A stretch of 64,000 bases of DNA from Roseovarius spongiae (GCF_003651245.1 NZ_RAPE01000001.1:558001-622000); one strand, 5' to 3'. Positions 41,010-50,109 are shown, counted from the stretch's first letter. Program-made: numbers and translations. The notes: a model not told the origin generated them from the sequence alone.

Positions 41010-42788
41010 ATGCACCCATTCCGCAGCCACACCTGCGCCGAGCTGACCAAATCCGACGTGGGCGAAACCGTCCGCCTGAGCGGCTGGGTGCATCGCATCC
41101 GCGATCACGGCGGCGTCCTGTTCGTCGACCTGCGCGATCACTATGGCATGACGCAGGTGCTCTGCGACCCCGACAGCCCGGTTTTCGCCGAGGTCGAAAA
41201 GCTCCGCTCAGAGTGGTGCGTGCGCATCGACGGCACGGTGAAGGCCCGCGACGAAAGCCTCGTAAACCCCAAGCTGCCCACCGGCGAGATCGAGGTCTAT
41301 ATCCGCGACGTCGAGGTGCTGGGCGCCGCGAAGGAGCTGCCGCTTATCGTCTTCGGCGACCAGGAATACCCCGAGGAAACCCGCCTGCGCTACCGCTACC
41401 TCGACCTGCGCCGCGACGCGATGCAGGCCAATATGGCGCTGCGTTCGGACGTGGTGCGCGGGCTTCGCCAGCGGATGTGGGACCAGGGTTTCCGCGAGTA
41501 CCAGACGCCGATCATCACCGCCAGCAGCCCCGAGGGCGCGCGCGACTTCCTCGTGCCCTCGCGGCTTCATCCGGGCAAGTTCTACGCGCTGCCCCAGGCG
41601 CCCCAACTTTTCAAGCAGCTCATCATGGTCTCGGGCTTCGATCGCTATTTCCAGATCGCGCCCTGTTTCCGCGACGAGGATCCGCGCGCCGACCGCAGCC
41701 CGACGGATTTCTACCAGCTCGACATGGAGATGAGCTTTGTCACCCAGCAGGACGTGTTCGACACGATCCAGCCGGTGATCCAGGGCGTGTTCGAGGAATT
41801 CGGCGGCGGGCGCAAGGTCGACGCGGTCTGGCCGCAGATCAGCTTTGCCGACGCCGCGCTCTGGTATGGCACAGACAAACCCGACCTGCGCAACCCGATC
41901 AAGATGCAGGACGCGTCCCGACATTTCCGTGGCTCGGGGTTTGCGATCTTCGCGAAACTGCTCGAGCAGGAGGGCACGGAAATCCGCGCCATTCCCGCGC
42001 CCGGCGGCGGGTCGCGCAAGTTCTGCGACCGCATGAACGCCTTCGCCCAGAAGGAAGGTCTGCCGGGGATGGGCTATATCTTCTGGCGCGACCAGGGCGA
42101 GGGGATGGAGGCCGCCGGACCGCTGGCCAAGAATATCGGCCCCGAACGGACCGAGGCCATCCGCCAGCAGCTTGGGCTGGGGCAGGGCGACGCGGCCTTC
42201 TTCCTTGGCGGCAAGCCGGCCGATTTCGAGCGCGTGGCCGGGGCCGCGCGCAACGAGATCGGGCGCGAGCTCGGCCTCATCGACGAGGACCGCTTCGCCT
42301 TCGCCTGGATCGTCGATTTCCCGATGTACGAGGCGGACGACGAAACCGGCGCGATCGACTTCAGCCACAACCCCTTCTCGATGCCCCAGGGCGGGATCGA
42401 AGCGCTGGAGGGCGATCCGCTCGACGTGCGGGGCTACCAGTACGACCTTGCCTGCAACGGCTATGAACTGGTCTCGGGCGCGATCCGCAATCACAAGCTC
42501 GACGTGATGATCAAGGCATTCGAACTCGCCGGGTATGACGAGGCCGAGGTGCGCAAGCGTTTCGGCGGGCTGGTCAACGCCTTCCAGTACGGCGCGCCCC
42601 CCCACGGCGGGTGCGCGGCGGGGATCGACCGGATCGTGATGCTGCTCGCGGACGAGGCCAACATCCGCGAGGTCATCATGTTCCCGATGAACCAGCGCGC
42701 CGAGGACCTGATGATGGACGCGCCGAGCGCGCCGACCAGCGATCAGCTCATGGAGCTCGGCCTGCGCGTGCTGCCGCGCGAGGACTGA
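41010..42788 (+). CDS. aspS: Aspartate--tRNA(Asp/Asn) ligase
   Basis: A 592-residue class IIb synthetase ([20 protein letters not shown]). The N-terminal OB-fold has [20 protein letters not shown], the catalytic core has motif 2 ([19 protein letters not shown]) and motif 3 ([11 protein letters not shown]), with the bacterial GAD insert between. In alphaproteobacteria lacking AsnRS this enzyme is often non-discriminating and also charges tRNA-Asn; no AsnRS can be checked here. The 240-base gap upstream, between it and the methyltransferase, shows no gene. Confidence 0.97.
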   Translation: MHPFRSHTCAELTKSDVGETVRLSGWVHRIRDHGGVLFVDLRDHYGMTQVLCDPDSPVFAEVEKLRSEWCVRIDGTVKARDESLVNPKLPTGEIEVYIRDVEVLGAAKELPLIVFGDQEYPEETRLRYRYLDLRRDAMQANMALRSDVVRGLRQRMWDQGFREYQTPIITASSPEGARDFLVPSRLHPGKFYALPQAPQLFKQLIMVSGFDRYFQIAPCFRDEDPRADRSPTDFYQLDMEMSFVTQQDVFDTIQPVIQGVFEEFGGGRKVDAVWPQISFADAALWYGTDKPDLRNPIKMQDASRHFRGSGFAIFAKLLEQEGTEIRAIPAPGGGSRKFCDRMNAFAQKEGLPGMGYIFWRDQGEGMEAAGPLAKNIGPERTEAIRQQLGLGQGDAAFFLGGKPADFERVAGAARNEIGRELGLIDEDRFAFAWIVDFPMYEADDETGAIDFSHNPFSMPQGGIEALEGDPLDVRGYQYDLACNGYELVSGAIRNHKLDVMIKAFELAGYDEAEVRKRFGGLVNAFQYGAPPHGGCAAGIDRIVMLLADEANIREVIMFPMNQRAEDLMMDAPSAPTSDQLMELGLRVLPRED

Positions 42789-43087
42789 GGGCGGCGAAAG
42801 CCGACGAACGGCCCGTTCTCCACATCCTAAATGCGACATTCCGTCCTCCGGCCGCGTGAGCGGCCGGGCGGCGGGCGCTTGCGTTTGCAATCCGCCGCGC
42901 GCATGGTAATAAGTAAAGCGAATACTCATTCAGTGGCGAGTCTGCCGATGCGTCCCCACACCCTATGCCGATCGCGGCTTTCGGCTGCCCTTGCGAACCC
43001 GGTGCGCCGGCGGATCCGCAACCGCATCGCGCCCGAGCGTTTCGCCGCGCCCTTGCCCCCTTGCCAGACGTTGAAGGAGCTTGACGC

Positions 43088-44719
43088 ATGATCGCGGCGG
43101 GAGCACTCGGCATGACGGAACGCAAGGTCGCGTTCGCCCTGTCCTTCGCGCTCGCCGTTCTCGGGCTGGTGATGGCCGCCGCAGCCGGGCAGGGCGTGAT
43201 GGCGGTACATGGCGCGATGGCGATGCTGCTCGGGATCTTCCTGATCTTCCGCACCGGCGGGGCGCTCTATGACGACGGGCCCGCGGATGAACGGTTTGAG
43301 CGCTACTATGACGCGCCCACGCGCTTCGGCATCGCCATGACGCTGGTCTGGGCGATCGTCGCGATGGCGGTCGGCGTCTGGGTGGCGGCGCTGCTCTACT
43401 GGCCCGAGGGCACGCCGGCGGTGCCCTGGACGAGCTTCGGGCGGCTGCGCCCGGTCCACACCACCGGGATCATTTTCGGCTTTGGCGGCAACGCCCTGAT
43501 CGCCACGTCCTTCCACGTGCTGCAACGCACCGCGCGGGCGCGCCTGGCGGAGCATGTGAGCCCGTGGTTCGTGCTGATCGGCTACAACCTCTTCTGCCTC
43601 TGGGCGGTGAGCGGCTACGTGCTGGGCAGCACCCAGTCCAAGGAATACGCCGAGGCGGAATGGTACGCCGACCTGTGGCTGGTAATCGTCTGGGTGGTCT
43701 ATTTCGTGCTCTACATGCGTACGCTCGCCCGCCGGCACGAACCGCATATCTACGTCGCCAACTGGTACTACCTGGCCTTCATCCTGGTGGTGGCGATGCT
43801 GCACATCGTCAACAACATCGCCCTGCCGGTGGGCTGGGGCGTGGCCGAAAGTTTCCCGGTCTGGGCGGGGGTGCAGGACGCCATGGTGCAATGGTGGTAC
43901 GGGCACAACGCGGTGGCCTTCTTCCTGACCGCGGGATTCCTGGCGATGCTCTACTATTTCCTTCCGGTGCGCTCGGGCCGGCCGATCTGGTCCTATCGCC
44001 TTTCCATCGTGAGCTTTTGGGGAATCGTCTTCTTCTACGTCTGGGTGGGCTCGCACCATCTGCACTACACGGCGCTGCCGTACTGGGCGCAGACGCTGGG
44101 CATGACATTTTCGGTGATGCTCCTGGTGCCTTCCTGGGCCGCGGCGGGCAACGCGATCGCCACGCTGAACGGCGCCTGGCACAAGGTGCGCGACGACGCG
44201 ACGCTGCGCTTCATGTTCGTGGCGGCCGTGTTCTACGGCCTTTCGACCTTCGAGGGGTCGTTCCTCGCGATCCGGCCCGTCAACTCGCTATCGCACTATA
44301 CCGACTGGACGGTGGGTCACGTCCATTCCGGCACGCTGGGCTGGGTGGCGATGATCGTCTTCGGTGCGATCTACACGGTGGTGCCGCAACTGTCGGGGCG
44401 TGACGCCATGGTCTCGCTCCGCGCGATCGAGTGGCACTTCTGGCTCGCAGTGGGGGGGACGCTGGTCTACACCGTTTCGATGTGGAACGCGGGTATCGTT
44501 CAGGGGCTGATGTGGCGCGCCTATGACGAAAACGGCGCGCTGTCCTACAGCTTCATCGAATCGGTTCAGGCGATGGCCCCCTATTACCTGGCCCGCACCG
44601 TCGGCGGGGGCATGTTCCTGATGGGCGCAGTGATCTGCGCATGGAACTGCCGGGCGACGATGCGCGCGGCCCGGGGTGAGGCCCCCGACCGCCCGATCGT
44701 CGCGCAGCCCGCGGAGTGA
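43088..44719 (+). CDS. ccoN: cbb3-type cytochrome c oxidase subunit I
   Basis: A 543-residue catalytic subunit with about 12 to 14 membrane helices. Ligand histidines are present: heme b in RPVHTTGIIF, CuB in WWYGHNAVAFF and VGSHHLHY, heme b3 and b in VGHVHSG. It reduces O2 at high affinity. A later ATG at 43112 (MTERK) is also possible. The 299-base gap after aspS shows no gene and I see no TTGAT-N4-ATCAA FNR box, so oxygen control is not evident. ccoO follows after 4 bases. Confidence 0.95.
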   Translation: MIAAGALGMTERKVAFALSFALAVLGLVMAAAAGQGVMAVHGAMAMLLGIFLIFRTGGALYDDGPADERFERYYDAPTRFGIAMTLVWAIVAMAVGVWVAALLYWPEGTPAVPWTSFGRLRPVHTTGIIFGFGGNALIATSFHVLQRTARARLAEHVSPWFVLIGYNLFCLWAVSGYVLGSTQSKEYAEAEWYADLWLVIVWVVYFVLYMRTLARRHEPHIYVANWYYLAFILVVAMLHIVNNIALPVGWGVAESFPVWAGVQDAMVQWWYGHNAVAFFLTAGFLAMLYYFLPVRSGRPIWSYRLSIVSFWGIVFFYVWVGSHHLHYTALPYWAQTLGMTFSVMLLVPSWAAAGNAIATLNGAWHKVRDDATLRFMFVAAVFYGLSTFEGSFLAIRPVNSLSHYTDWTVGHVHSGTLGWVAMIVFGAIYTVVPQLSGRDAMVSLRAIEWHFWLAVGGTLVYTVSMWNAGIVQGLMWRAYDENGALSYSFIESVQAMAPYYLARTVGGGMFLMGAVICAWNCRATMRAARGEAPDRPIVAQPAE

Positions 44720-44723
44720 GCCG

Positions 44724-45455
44724 ATGCTGAAACTGCACTACAACCTTGAAAAACTGTCGATGGGGCTGGTCGTCGCGATCATCGTGGCCGCCTCGATCGG
44801 CGGCATCGTCGAGATCGCGCCGCTCTTCACCATCGACGAGACCGTCGAGATTCCCGACGACCTGCGCCCGCACACTCCGCTGGAACTGGCCGGACGCGAA
44901 ATCTACATGCGCGAGGGCTGCTACGCTTGCCACAGCCAGATGGTGCGCAGCCTGGCGGATGAGCTGGACCGCTACGGCCCCTATTCGCTCGCCTCCGAGA
45001 GCGCCTATGACCACCCGATGCTCTGGGGGTCCAAGCGCACCGGCCCCGACCTCGCGCGACTGGGCGAGAAGTATTCCGACGCCTGGCACGTGCAGCACCT
45101 CATCGATCCGCGCAGCGTGGTCCCGGCCTCGATCATGCCGGCCTATCCCTGGCTCATGCGGCGGCTCGATACCGGATTGCTGCGCGACTCGATGGCGACG
45201 CTCGCGCGCCTTGGCGTGCCCTATGGCGATGACGCGGTCGCGGCGGCGCAGGCCGACGCGCTGGCCCAGGCCCGACCGGATAGCGACGGTGTCGACGGCG
45301 TGTTCGAACGCTACGGCGAAGACGTCGCGGTGCGCGCCTTCGACGGCGACCCCGCGGTGCTCACCGAGATGGACGCGGTTGTGGCCTATCTGCAATCGCT
45401 GGGCAGGCTCACCGATGCGCCCTATGGCATCCTGGCCGGGGAGGACGGCGAATGA
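44724..45455 (+). CDS. ccoO: cbb3-type cytochrome c oxidase subunit II, mono-heme
   Basis: A 243-residue protein with one N-terminal membrane anchor (about 12-32) and a single heme c site CYACH (residues 66-70), followed by LWGSKRTGPDLARLGEKYSD and the axial-ligand region around IMPAYPWL. ATG 44724 begins MLKLHYNLEK as in homologues. It passes electrons from CcoP to CcoN. Its TGA overlaps the ccoQ start (ATGA). Confidence 0.95.
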   Translation: MLKLHYNLEKLSMGLVVAIIVAASIGGIVEIAPLFTIDETVEIPDDLRPHTPLELAGREIYMREGCYACHSQMVRSLADELDRYGPYSLASESAYDHPMLWGSKRTGPDLARLGEKYSDAWHVQHLIDPRSVVPASIMPAYPWLMRRLDTGLLRDSMATLARLGVPYGDDAVAAAQADALAQARPDSDGVDGVFERYGEDVAVRAFDGDPAVLTEMDAVVAYLQSLGRLTDAPYGILAGEDGE

Positions 45456-45625
45456 CCCACGACACCCTCGTTTACCTGTCCAAGACGGTGGGGCTGATCT
45501 GGCTCATGGGCTTCTTCGTCATCGTGGTGATACGCGCCTACAGCCCCGCGCGCCGCGACGCGCATGAGGCCGCCGCGCGCTCTATCCTGCCCGCGGATCA
45601 GCGCGACGGGGAACGCCATGACTGA
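45452..45625 (+). CDS. ccoQ: cbb3-type cytochrome oxidase subunit CcoQ/FixQ
   Basis: A 57-residue protein (MTHDTLVYLSKTVGLIWLMG) with one membrane helix (about 10-28) followed by AYSPARRDAHEAAARSILPA, the typical CcoQ tail that stabilises the oxidase. It overlaps ccoO by 4 bases and ccoP by 8. Confidence 0.85.
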   Translation: MTHDTLVYLSKTVGLIWLMGFFVIVVIRAYSPARRDAHEAAARSILPADQRDGERHD

Positions 45626-46541
45626 TCCCAACGTCACGACCGACCCGCGGGACCTGGCCGACGCCGATGCCGAGACCGGCGAGCTCGAGGTGGATCCGGT
45701 CAGCGGTTACGAGCTCACCGGCCACGAATGGGCGGGCATCACCGAACTCAACACAGCCTTTCCGAACATCGTGGTCTGGGCGCTGATCATCACCCATGCC
45801 TATGCGGTGATCGCATGGATCCTTCTGCCCGCCTGGCCGCTGGGCGACGATTACACGCGGGGGCTTCTGGGGCTCGACCAGGGCGAGATGGCGATCGAAC
45901 GCTACGAGGCGCTCAGCGCGGACCGCAGCCGCTGGCTCGCCAGTTTCGAGACAGGCGATTTCGACGCGATCCAAAAGGACGCGGCGTTGATGATTCCGGG
46001 CATGGCGGCGGCGCACCGGCTGTTCCAGGACAATTGCGCCGCCTGTCACGGCCCCGATGGCGGCGGCGGCCCCGGCTTTCCGGCGCTGAACGGCGACACC
46101 TGGCTCTGGGGCGGCCACCCCGAAACCGTCGCGGAGACGGTGCGTGTCGGCATCAACGCGGCGAATGACGACACGCGCTTCGGCCAGATGCCGGCCTTCG
46201 ACTGGCTCGAAAGGGACGAGCGCGACGCACTGGCCGACTATGTCGTGGCGCTGCATGACGGCGCGGAGGATGCGCAAGGCGCGGGCGCGCAGCTCTTCGC
46301 CGAGAATTGCAGTTCGTGCCACGGCGACCGCGGCGAGGGCGGGCTGATGAACGGCGCGCCGTCGCTGCGCGACAAGTCGGTGATCTACGGCCAGGACCGC
46401 GCCACCGTGCTTCGCACGCTGCGCCACGGGCGCCAGGGCGTGATGCCCGCCTGGTCGGACCGCCTGTCGGAGGCCGAGATCAACCTGCTGGCCCTTTATG
46501 TGGCGACGCTGGGCGAACGCGAGGCGGAGCAGGCGCAATGA
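45618..46541 (+). CDS. ccoP: cbb3-type cytochrome c oxidase subunit III, di-heme
   Basis: A 307-residue subunit (MTDPNVTTDPRDLADADAET) with the N-terminal GHEWAGITELN motif, one membrane helix (about 50-72) and two c-type heme sites, CAACH (140-144) and CSSCH (231-235). It receives electrons from soluble cytochromes. It overlaps ccoQ at its start and, by ATGA, the next small gene at its end. Confidence 0.95.
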   Translation: MTDPNVTTDPRDLADADAETGELEVDPVSGYELTGHEWAGITELNTAFPNIVVWALIITHAYAVIAWILLPAWPLGDDYTRGLLGLDQGEMAIERYEALSADRSRWLASFETGDFDAIQKDAALMIPGMAAAHRLFQDNCAACHGPDGGGGPGFPALNGDTWLWGGHPETVAETVRVGINAANDDTRFGQMPAFDWLERDERDALADYVVALHDGAEDAQGAGAQLFAENCSSCHGDRGEGGLMNGAPSLRDKSVIYGQDRATVLRTLRHGRQGVMPAWSDRLSEAEINLLALYVATLGEREAEQAQ

Positions 46542-46696
46542 CATGGGTCACGCAACGCAGACTGGCGATCATCGGCGCGCTTCTGGGCGTGGGGGTGTTC
46601 ATCGCCGCCAACGCGCACCTGGTCACGGTCGCCGTGCAATCGCAGCCCGATTGCACCTTGTCCGAGCACGCCGCCGCGGCCAAGCCCGCCTGCTGA
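46538..46696 (+). CDS. Small membrane protein after ccoP, 52 residues
   Basis: A 52-residue protein with one helix (about 9-30, LAIIGALLGVGVFIAANAHL) and a C-terminal tail with two cysteines (QPDCTLSEHAAAAKPAC). It starts by an ATGA overlap with ccoP, so it is part of the operon. I recall similar small genes at this place in roseobacter cco operons, but with no assigned role; a subunit or copper-related assembly factor would fit. Confidence 0.72.
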   Translation: MTWVTQRRLAIIGALLGVGVFIAANAHLVTVAVQSQPDCTLSEHAAAAKPAC

Positions 46697-46708
46697 GAAA
46701 GGCCCGAT

Positions 46709-47500
46709 ATGCTTGAACCCCTTCCAACGCCGCGCCCCCCGGCCAAGCCAGAGTCGCCCTATGCGCGATCCCTGCCCGCGAGCGCCGCCTTCGCCTGGCT
46801 GTCGGGCGGATGGCGCGATTTCCGGACCCATCCGATACAGAGCCTCGCCTACGGGGTTTTCCTGGTCCTGCTGTCCTACGCGATCCTCTGGACGCTCTAC
46901 AGGCTCGGCCTGCTTTACCTCGCGCTTCCGATGGTCTCGGGCTTTCTCATCGTCGGGCCGTTCTTCGCCGTCGGCCTCTACGAGAAGAGCCGCGCGCTCG
47001 AACAGGGCGAGAGGATCACGCTCGCGCGGATGCTGGTCGTGCCCGGCGTCCCGCTCGGGCAACTGGCCTTCGCGGGGTTTATGCTGGGCATGCTGGTGCT
47101 GTTCTGGATTCGCACCGCCGACCTGCTTTATGCGCTGTTCTTCGGCCTGACGCCCTTTCCGGGGGCCGGGGAGGCGCTGGCCAACGTGCTGACCACGCTG
47201 CGCGGCTGGACGCTGATCCTCGTCGGGGGGGCGCTGGGCGGGCTGTTCGCGGCCTTCGCCTTCGCGCTCAGCTTGTTTTCCATCCCGATGATCGTGGCGG
47301 AGCGGCGCGACGCGCTGACCGCGCTTGGCGTCAGCTTCCTGATGACGGTCAAGAACCTGCCGGTGGCGCTGACATGGGGGGCGATCGTGGCCTGCGGCCT
47401 TGCGCTCAGCGTGGCGACCGGCCTCGTCGGGCTGGCGGTGATCTTCCCGCTGCTCGGCCACGGAACGTGGCGCGCCTATCGCGCGATCCGCCGGGGATGA
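46709..47500 (+). CDS. DUF2189 domain-containing membrane protein
   Basis: A 263-residue inner-membrane protein with about six helices. GGWRDFRTHPIQSLAYGVFL near residue 34, IVGPFFAVGLYEKSRALEQG near 76 and a final LLGHGTWRAYRAIR match DUF2189, of unknown function and often found beside cytochrome oxidase genes. It lies between the small ccoP-linked gene and ccoS, in the place where ccoG, ccoH or ccoI are common. Confidence 0.85.
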   Translation: MLEPLPTPRPPAKPESPYARSLPASAAFAWLSGGWRDFRTHPIQSLAYGVFLVLLSYAILWTLYRLGLLYLALPMVSGFLIVGPFFAVGLYEKSRALEQGERITLARMLVVPGVPLGQLAFAGFMLGMLVLFWIRTADLLYALFFGLTPFPGAGEALANVLTTLRGWTLILVGGALGGLFAAFAFALSLFSIPMIVAERRDALTALGVSFLMTVKNLPVALTWGAIVACGLALSVATGLVGLAVIFPLLGHGTWRAYRAIRRG

Positions 47501-47503
47501 CGC

Positions 47504-47716
47504 GTGAGCCTCGCGCTGCTCATCCCGCTGTCGATCGGCATGGGGCTGATCGGACTTGGCGCATTCATCTGGGCGGTGCGCCACGACCAGTTCGACGACC
47601 CGCAGGGCAACGCCGAACGCATCCTCATGCCCGAGTTTCCCACCCAATCGCAAGGAGCGAACGATGACGACATGGCTTCCCACACTCAAGACGAAGACGC
47701 CCGAAGAGGGCTATGA
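47504..47716 (+). CDS. ccoS: cbb3-type cytochrome oxidase assembly protein CcoS
   Basis: A 70-residue protein (GTG start) with one helix and the CcoS pattern LSIGMGLIGLGAFIWAVRHD followed by QFDDPQGNAERIL. CcoS is needed to insert heme b and CuB. The C-terminal part (about 42-70) is a hydrophilic extension lying over the start of the next gene in another frame. ccoI, usually the neighbour, is absent. Confidence 0.85.
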   Translation: MSLALLIPLSIGMGLIGLGAFIWAVRHDQFDDPQGNAERILMPEFPTQSQGANDDDMASHTQDEDARRGL

Positions 47717-47894
47717 CCTCGCCGTCAAGATGGCGCGGGTCGCGGTCAAGCTGACCCAGCCCGACGCGGAGGTGCGCGACCGCCTGCGCCCGAAATACGC
47801 GGAGGACTCCGCGGCCCTGATCGCGTCAAGCCAGGTCGTCGCCACCCATTTCGCAACCGTCGCCGCGGCCAACGGATACTGGGCCGACGCATAA
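47664..47894 (+). CDS. Hypothetical protein overlapping ccoS
   Basis: A 76-residue, mostly helical, soluble protein starting MTTWLPTLKTKTPEEGYDLA. The start has an excellent AAGGAGC site (47653-47659). It overlaps ccoS by 53 bases in a different frame. I recognise no family. It is likely real because of the ribosome binding site and balanced composition, but a short CcoS with an independent downstream gene is the usual arrangement, so the CcoS tail may be the odd part. Confidence 0.55.
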   Translation: MTTWLPTLKTKTPEEGYDLAVKMARVAVKLTQPDAEVRDRLRPKYAEDSAALIASSQVVATHFATVAAANGYWADA

Positions 47895-48569
47895 GGTCGA
47901 CGCCGCGGCGAACGGGCCGCGCGCGGATTTCCGTTCTCCTGCCCGCCGCCGGGCTGGATCCTGCGCCGGTATCGCGAATTCTGGCGCTGATCACGCCCTT
48001 CGCGCTGGTGCGCGGCCGGTTTCCGGGATGCGAGCTCCTGCGCGTCGCATTCCTCGGGCGCGCCAATGGCGGCCAAACGCGGCGACGAAGTGCGGCTGAC
48101 ATGGAAGAACGCGGGCAGCCACCTCTTCTTGTGAGGCGGCTTTGCCGCGCGCTTGCGCGCATCCCCGGACGGCAAACGACGACGGCCTCGTGCCCTCTAA
48201 TCCAGCCCCCGAGTAGCGGCGCCCGGAACGGAACCCGGTGAGCGGAGTCATTCAGCCTCGAAAGCTGCGTCCAGCCGTTTCCGAGCGCCTGCACATATCC
48301 TGCATCATGTGCCGGAAAGCCGGTCGGACGTGCCGGACGCGCTTGCTGTGGGCATCGCCTCCCCGGCCACCACGATCAACGCCGCCTTGTCCTGCGAAGA
48401 CTTGGCCGTAGGCCTGACCGAAACCGCCTTGATTGCCGTGCCGCTCTACACCGTCACCGCGTCGGATCGTGCCCGCACCTTAGAAGTCTGCCGCAGCACC
48501 TACGCCGCAGTCGCCTGACGAATACCAACTCCGCAAGAGTGCCCAACTGGCCGCGTCTTGATGCGCGGT
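47895..48569. other. Degenerate tract without a recognisable gene
   Basis: This 675-base stretch has only short frames. One piece on the plus strand (48309-48518, GTG start, about 69 codons, with VGLTETALIAVPLYTVTASD) looks partly protein-like but matches nothing I know. Composition shifts here from the GC-rich cco operon to the AT-rich island. It most likely holds decayed genes at an insertion site. No transposase, integrase or clear direct repeat was seen. Confidence 0.45.
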
Positions 48570-49130
48570 CTATTTTTTGACGCTACCGTTTTTATTGGTA
48601 AATCGAAGCGGTATGGCGTATTCAGCGTCGAAAACCTCATGCGCTCGTTTCAATACCATTGCGACTGTAAGAAGAAAATGAAGATACAAAAAAATCAACG
48701 TTGCGGCCTCAAATTTCGTGGGTATCGGCGCTGCAACGAAGACAACGATAACAGTCACGCCCACGCAAGACAGTAAAATTAAGTAGGAAACATTCGCGTT
48801 AACTTCACGCAACAGCCTGCGCGTCTCCTCAGCGTCGCGCTGCTCGTCTTCATTCAAAATGGCGTCGTTGGTAGTCTTTCGGTCGGCTCGAAAGACGCCG
48901 TACATTGCAACTTGAACGCTAAATAGTAGCGCAGAAAAAATAGCGAATACGGAAATCGAAGCAGAATACACCTCTGATGAAAACGCTACGCAATAGTAAT
49001 AGCTTGCTACAGCCGCCGCAGCAGGAACGCCATAAAATACCACAATGTCAGTGCGGCTCGTTCTCGTCTCCCCAAAATTCCGGAGAGTTGCCCAATGGGC
49101 TTGGAAGATTGAGCGCACACTAATTTTCAT
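48570..49130 (-). CDS. Four-helix membrane protein of the tRNA-Glu island
   Basis: A 186-residue protein with four hydrophobic helices (about 30-50, 58-82, 115-138 and 143-163) and a charged, helical cytoplasmic loop between the second and third (DRKTTNDAILNEDEQRDAEE). The start shares one base with the stop of the upstream gene (TAATG), so translation is coupled. Two 60-base lines counted inside give 50% and 40% G+C, far below the surroundings. It resembles in layout the membrane partners of two-gene defence modules, but I can place it in no named family. Confidence 0.7.
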   Translation of the reverse strand: MKISVRSIFQAHWATLRNFGETRTSRTDIVVFYGVPAAAAVASYYYCVAFSSEVYSASISVFAIFSALLFSVQVAMYGVFRADRKTTNDAILNEDEQRDAEETRRLLREVNANVSYLILLSCVGVTVIVVFVAAPIPTKFEAATLIFLYLHFLLTVAMVLKRAHEVFDAEYAIPLRFTNKNGSVKK

Positions 49131-50035
49131 TATCTCATTCCATATTGCTCGCGGAAGCTACCAATTACTTGTGTAGTTACCTCTGAAATAGACGCAAGTG
49201 TGGGATGTTGATCTTCCCCGAGCGCAACTTCATCAGTTACGTCTATCACGCCTGCATTATTGGAGGGTCCGACGATCCCGACCTTCATGTAAGCATTCCC
49301 AATGGCAACCATAGCGCTTGCTTCGTCAAACTCGATTCCATCAAACACGAAAGCTGCGCCACCTCGCGCCTGCCTGATTTGTGGCGCTACGTCCGAAAAG
49401 ATGCCGAACCTTCCATTTCTCCGCACACCAAAAGAGAGCTCTACGTTTAATTCTTCGGGTGGTAAGTTGCGGAGAATTTCGGCTCGATCTTTAGGGACAC
49501 GTTTCTTTGATAAGATCAGCTTTTTAACCGGCGCGTTCCGGTAAACTTCGTCGTTGACCGGCATCACTTTGTTGGCCGTCAATCTAAGATGGTCGAAGCG
49601 TTGATTGAATTCGCCTGTAAGTTCGCCAAGAACTTGGCTGACACACGAACGATCACGAAATGATTGGAATGCAGCGAAGCCAAAATTCCCTCGATCCGGC
49701 ACCCAGACTTGATAATAGAGCGGTATTTCCTCAACGTCTGCGGCGGCTCTATCGTAGAGGACGTTGTTGTCGTTCGGATCTACAATGGTCGAACTATAGC
49801 CAAATGTTCCATACCGAACCAGTCCGTGCCTTGCGCGACCTTGGTCTGGTTGCGGTTCCAGACGCCAACTACGTTCGATATTATTGTTCTGATGCGTCGT
49901 CCGCTTACCGGCAACGAACTGCGGCACGAATTGGTACAATTCAGACCCGATACCGGCATCCGCCAACGGAATTCTCTGGTAATTGTCAGTCCTGCTTAAA
50001 ACTAGCTGATAGACGTAGAGTCCAATCTTTCCCAT
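49130..50035 (-). CDS. Unknown soluble protein of the tRNA-Glu island
   Basis: A 301-residue protein starting MGKIGLYVYQLVLSRTDNYQ at ATG 50035, six bases after GAGGTG; a GTG two codons earlier is also possible. The N-terminal half holds HGLVRYGTFGYSSTIVDPND and a conserved-looking VEEIPLYYQVWVPDRGNFGF; the C-terminal half alternates strands and charged helices. There is no signal peptide, membrane helix, nuclease or ATPase motif I can recognise. It is the first gene of the coupled pair, with its own promoter. The layout (soluble plus membrane partner, tRNA site, foreign composition) suggests a defence or stress module by inference only. Confidence 0.65.
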   Translation of the reverse strand: MGKIGLYVYQLVLSRTDNYQRIPLADAGIGSELYQFVPQFVAGKRTTHQNNNIERSWRLEPQPDQGRARHGLVRYGTFGYSSTIVDPNDNNVLYDRAAADVEEIPLYYQVWVPDRGNFGFAAFQSFRDRSCVSQVLGELTGEFNQRFDHLRLTANKVMPVNDEVYRNAPVKKLILSKKRVPKDRAEILRNLPPEELNVELSFGVRRNGRFGIFSDVAPQIRQARGGAAFVFDGIEFDEASAMVAIGNAYMKVGIVGPSNNAGVIDVTDEVALGEDQHPTLASISEVTTQVIGSFREQYGMR

Positions 50036-50055
50036 TATCACCTCAAACCTTGCGT

Positions 50056-50109
50056 GGTTGAATTTGCACGCTTTAGTTCAACCGTAGCTGTGGAGTAGGC
50101 GACAGGCAA
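50056..50109 (-). promoter_or_regulatory. Promoter with overlapping inverted repeat for the island pair
   Basis: Read on the minus strand, TTGCCT (50109-50104) and TACGGT (50086-50081) are spaced 17 bases apart. GGTTGAA (50056-50062) and TTCAACC (50077-50083) form a 7-bp inverted repeat with a 14-base spacer that overlaps the -10 and covers the start of transcription. A repressor bound there would block the pair. Confidence 0.45.

Noticed and set aside
42789-43087. FNR/FixK box upstream of ccoN
   Set aside because: No TTGAT-N4-ATCAA-like sequence was found in the gap.
48309-48518. Short plus-strand frame of 69 codons in the degenerate tract
   Set aside because: GTG start with no ribosome binding site and no recognised family; kept only as part of the tract description.
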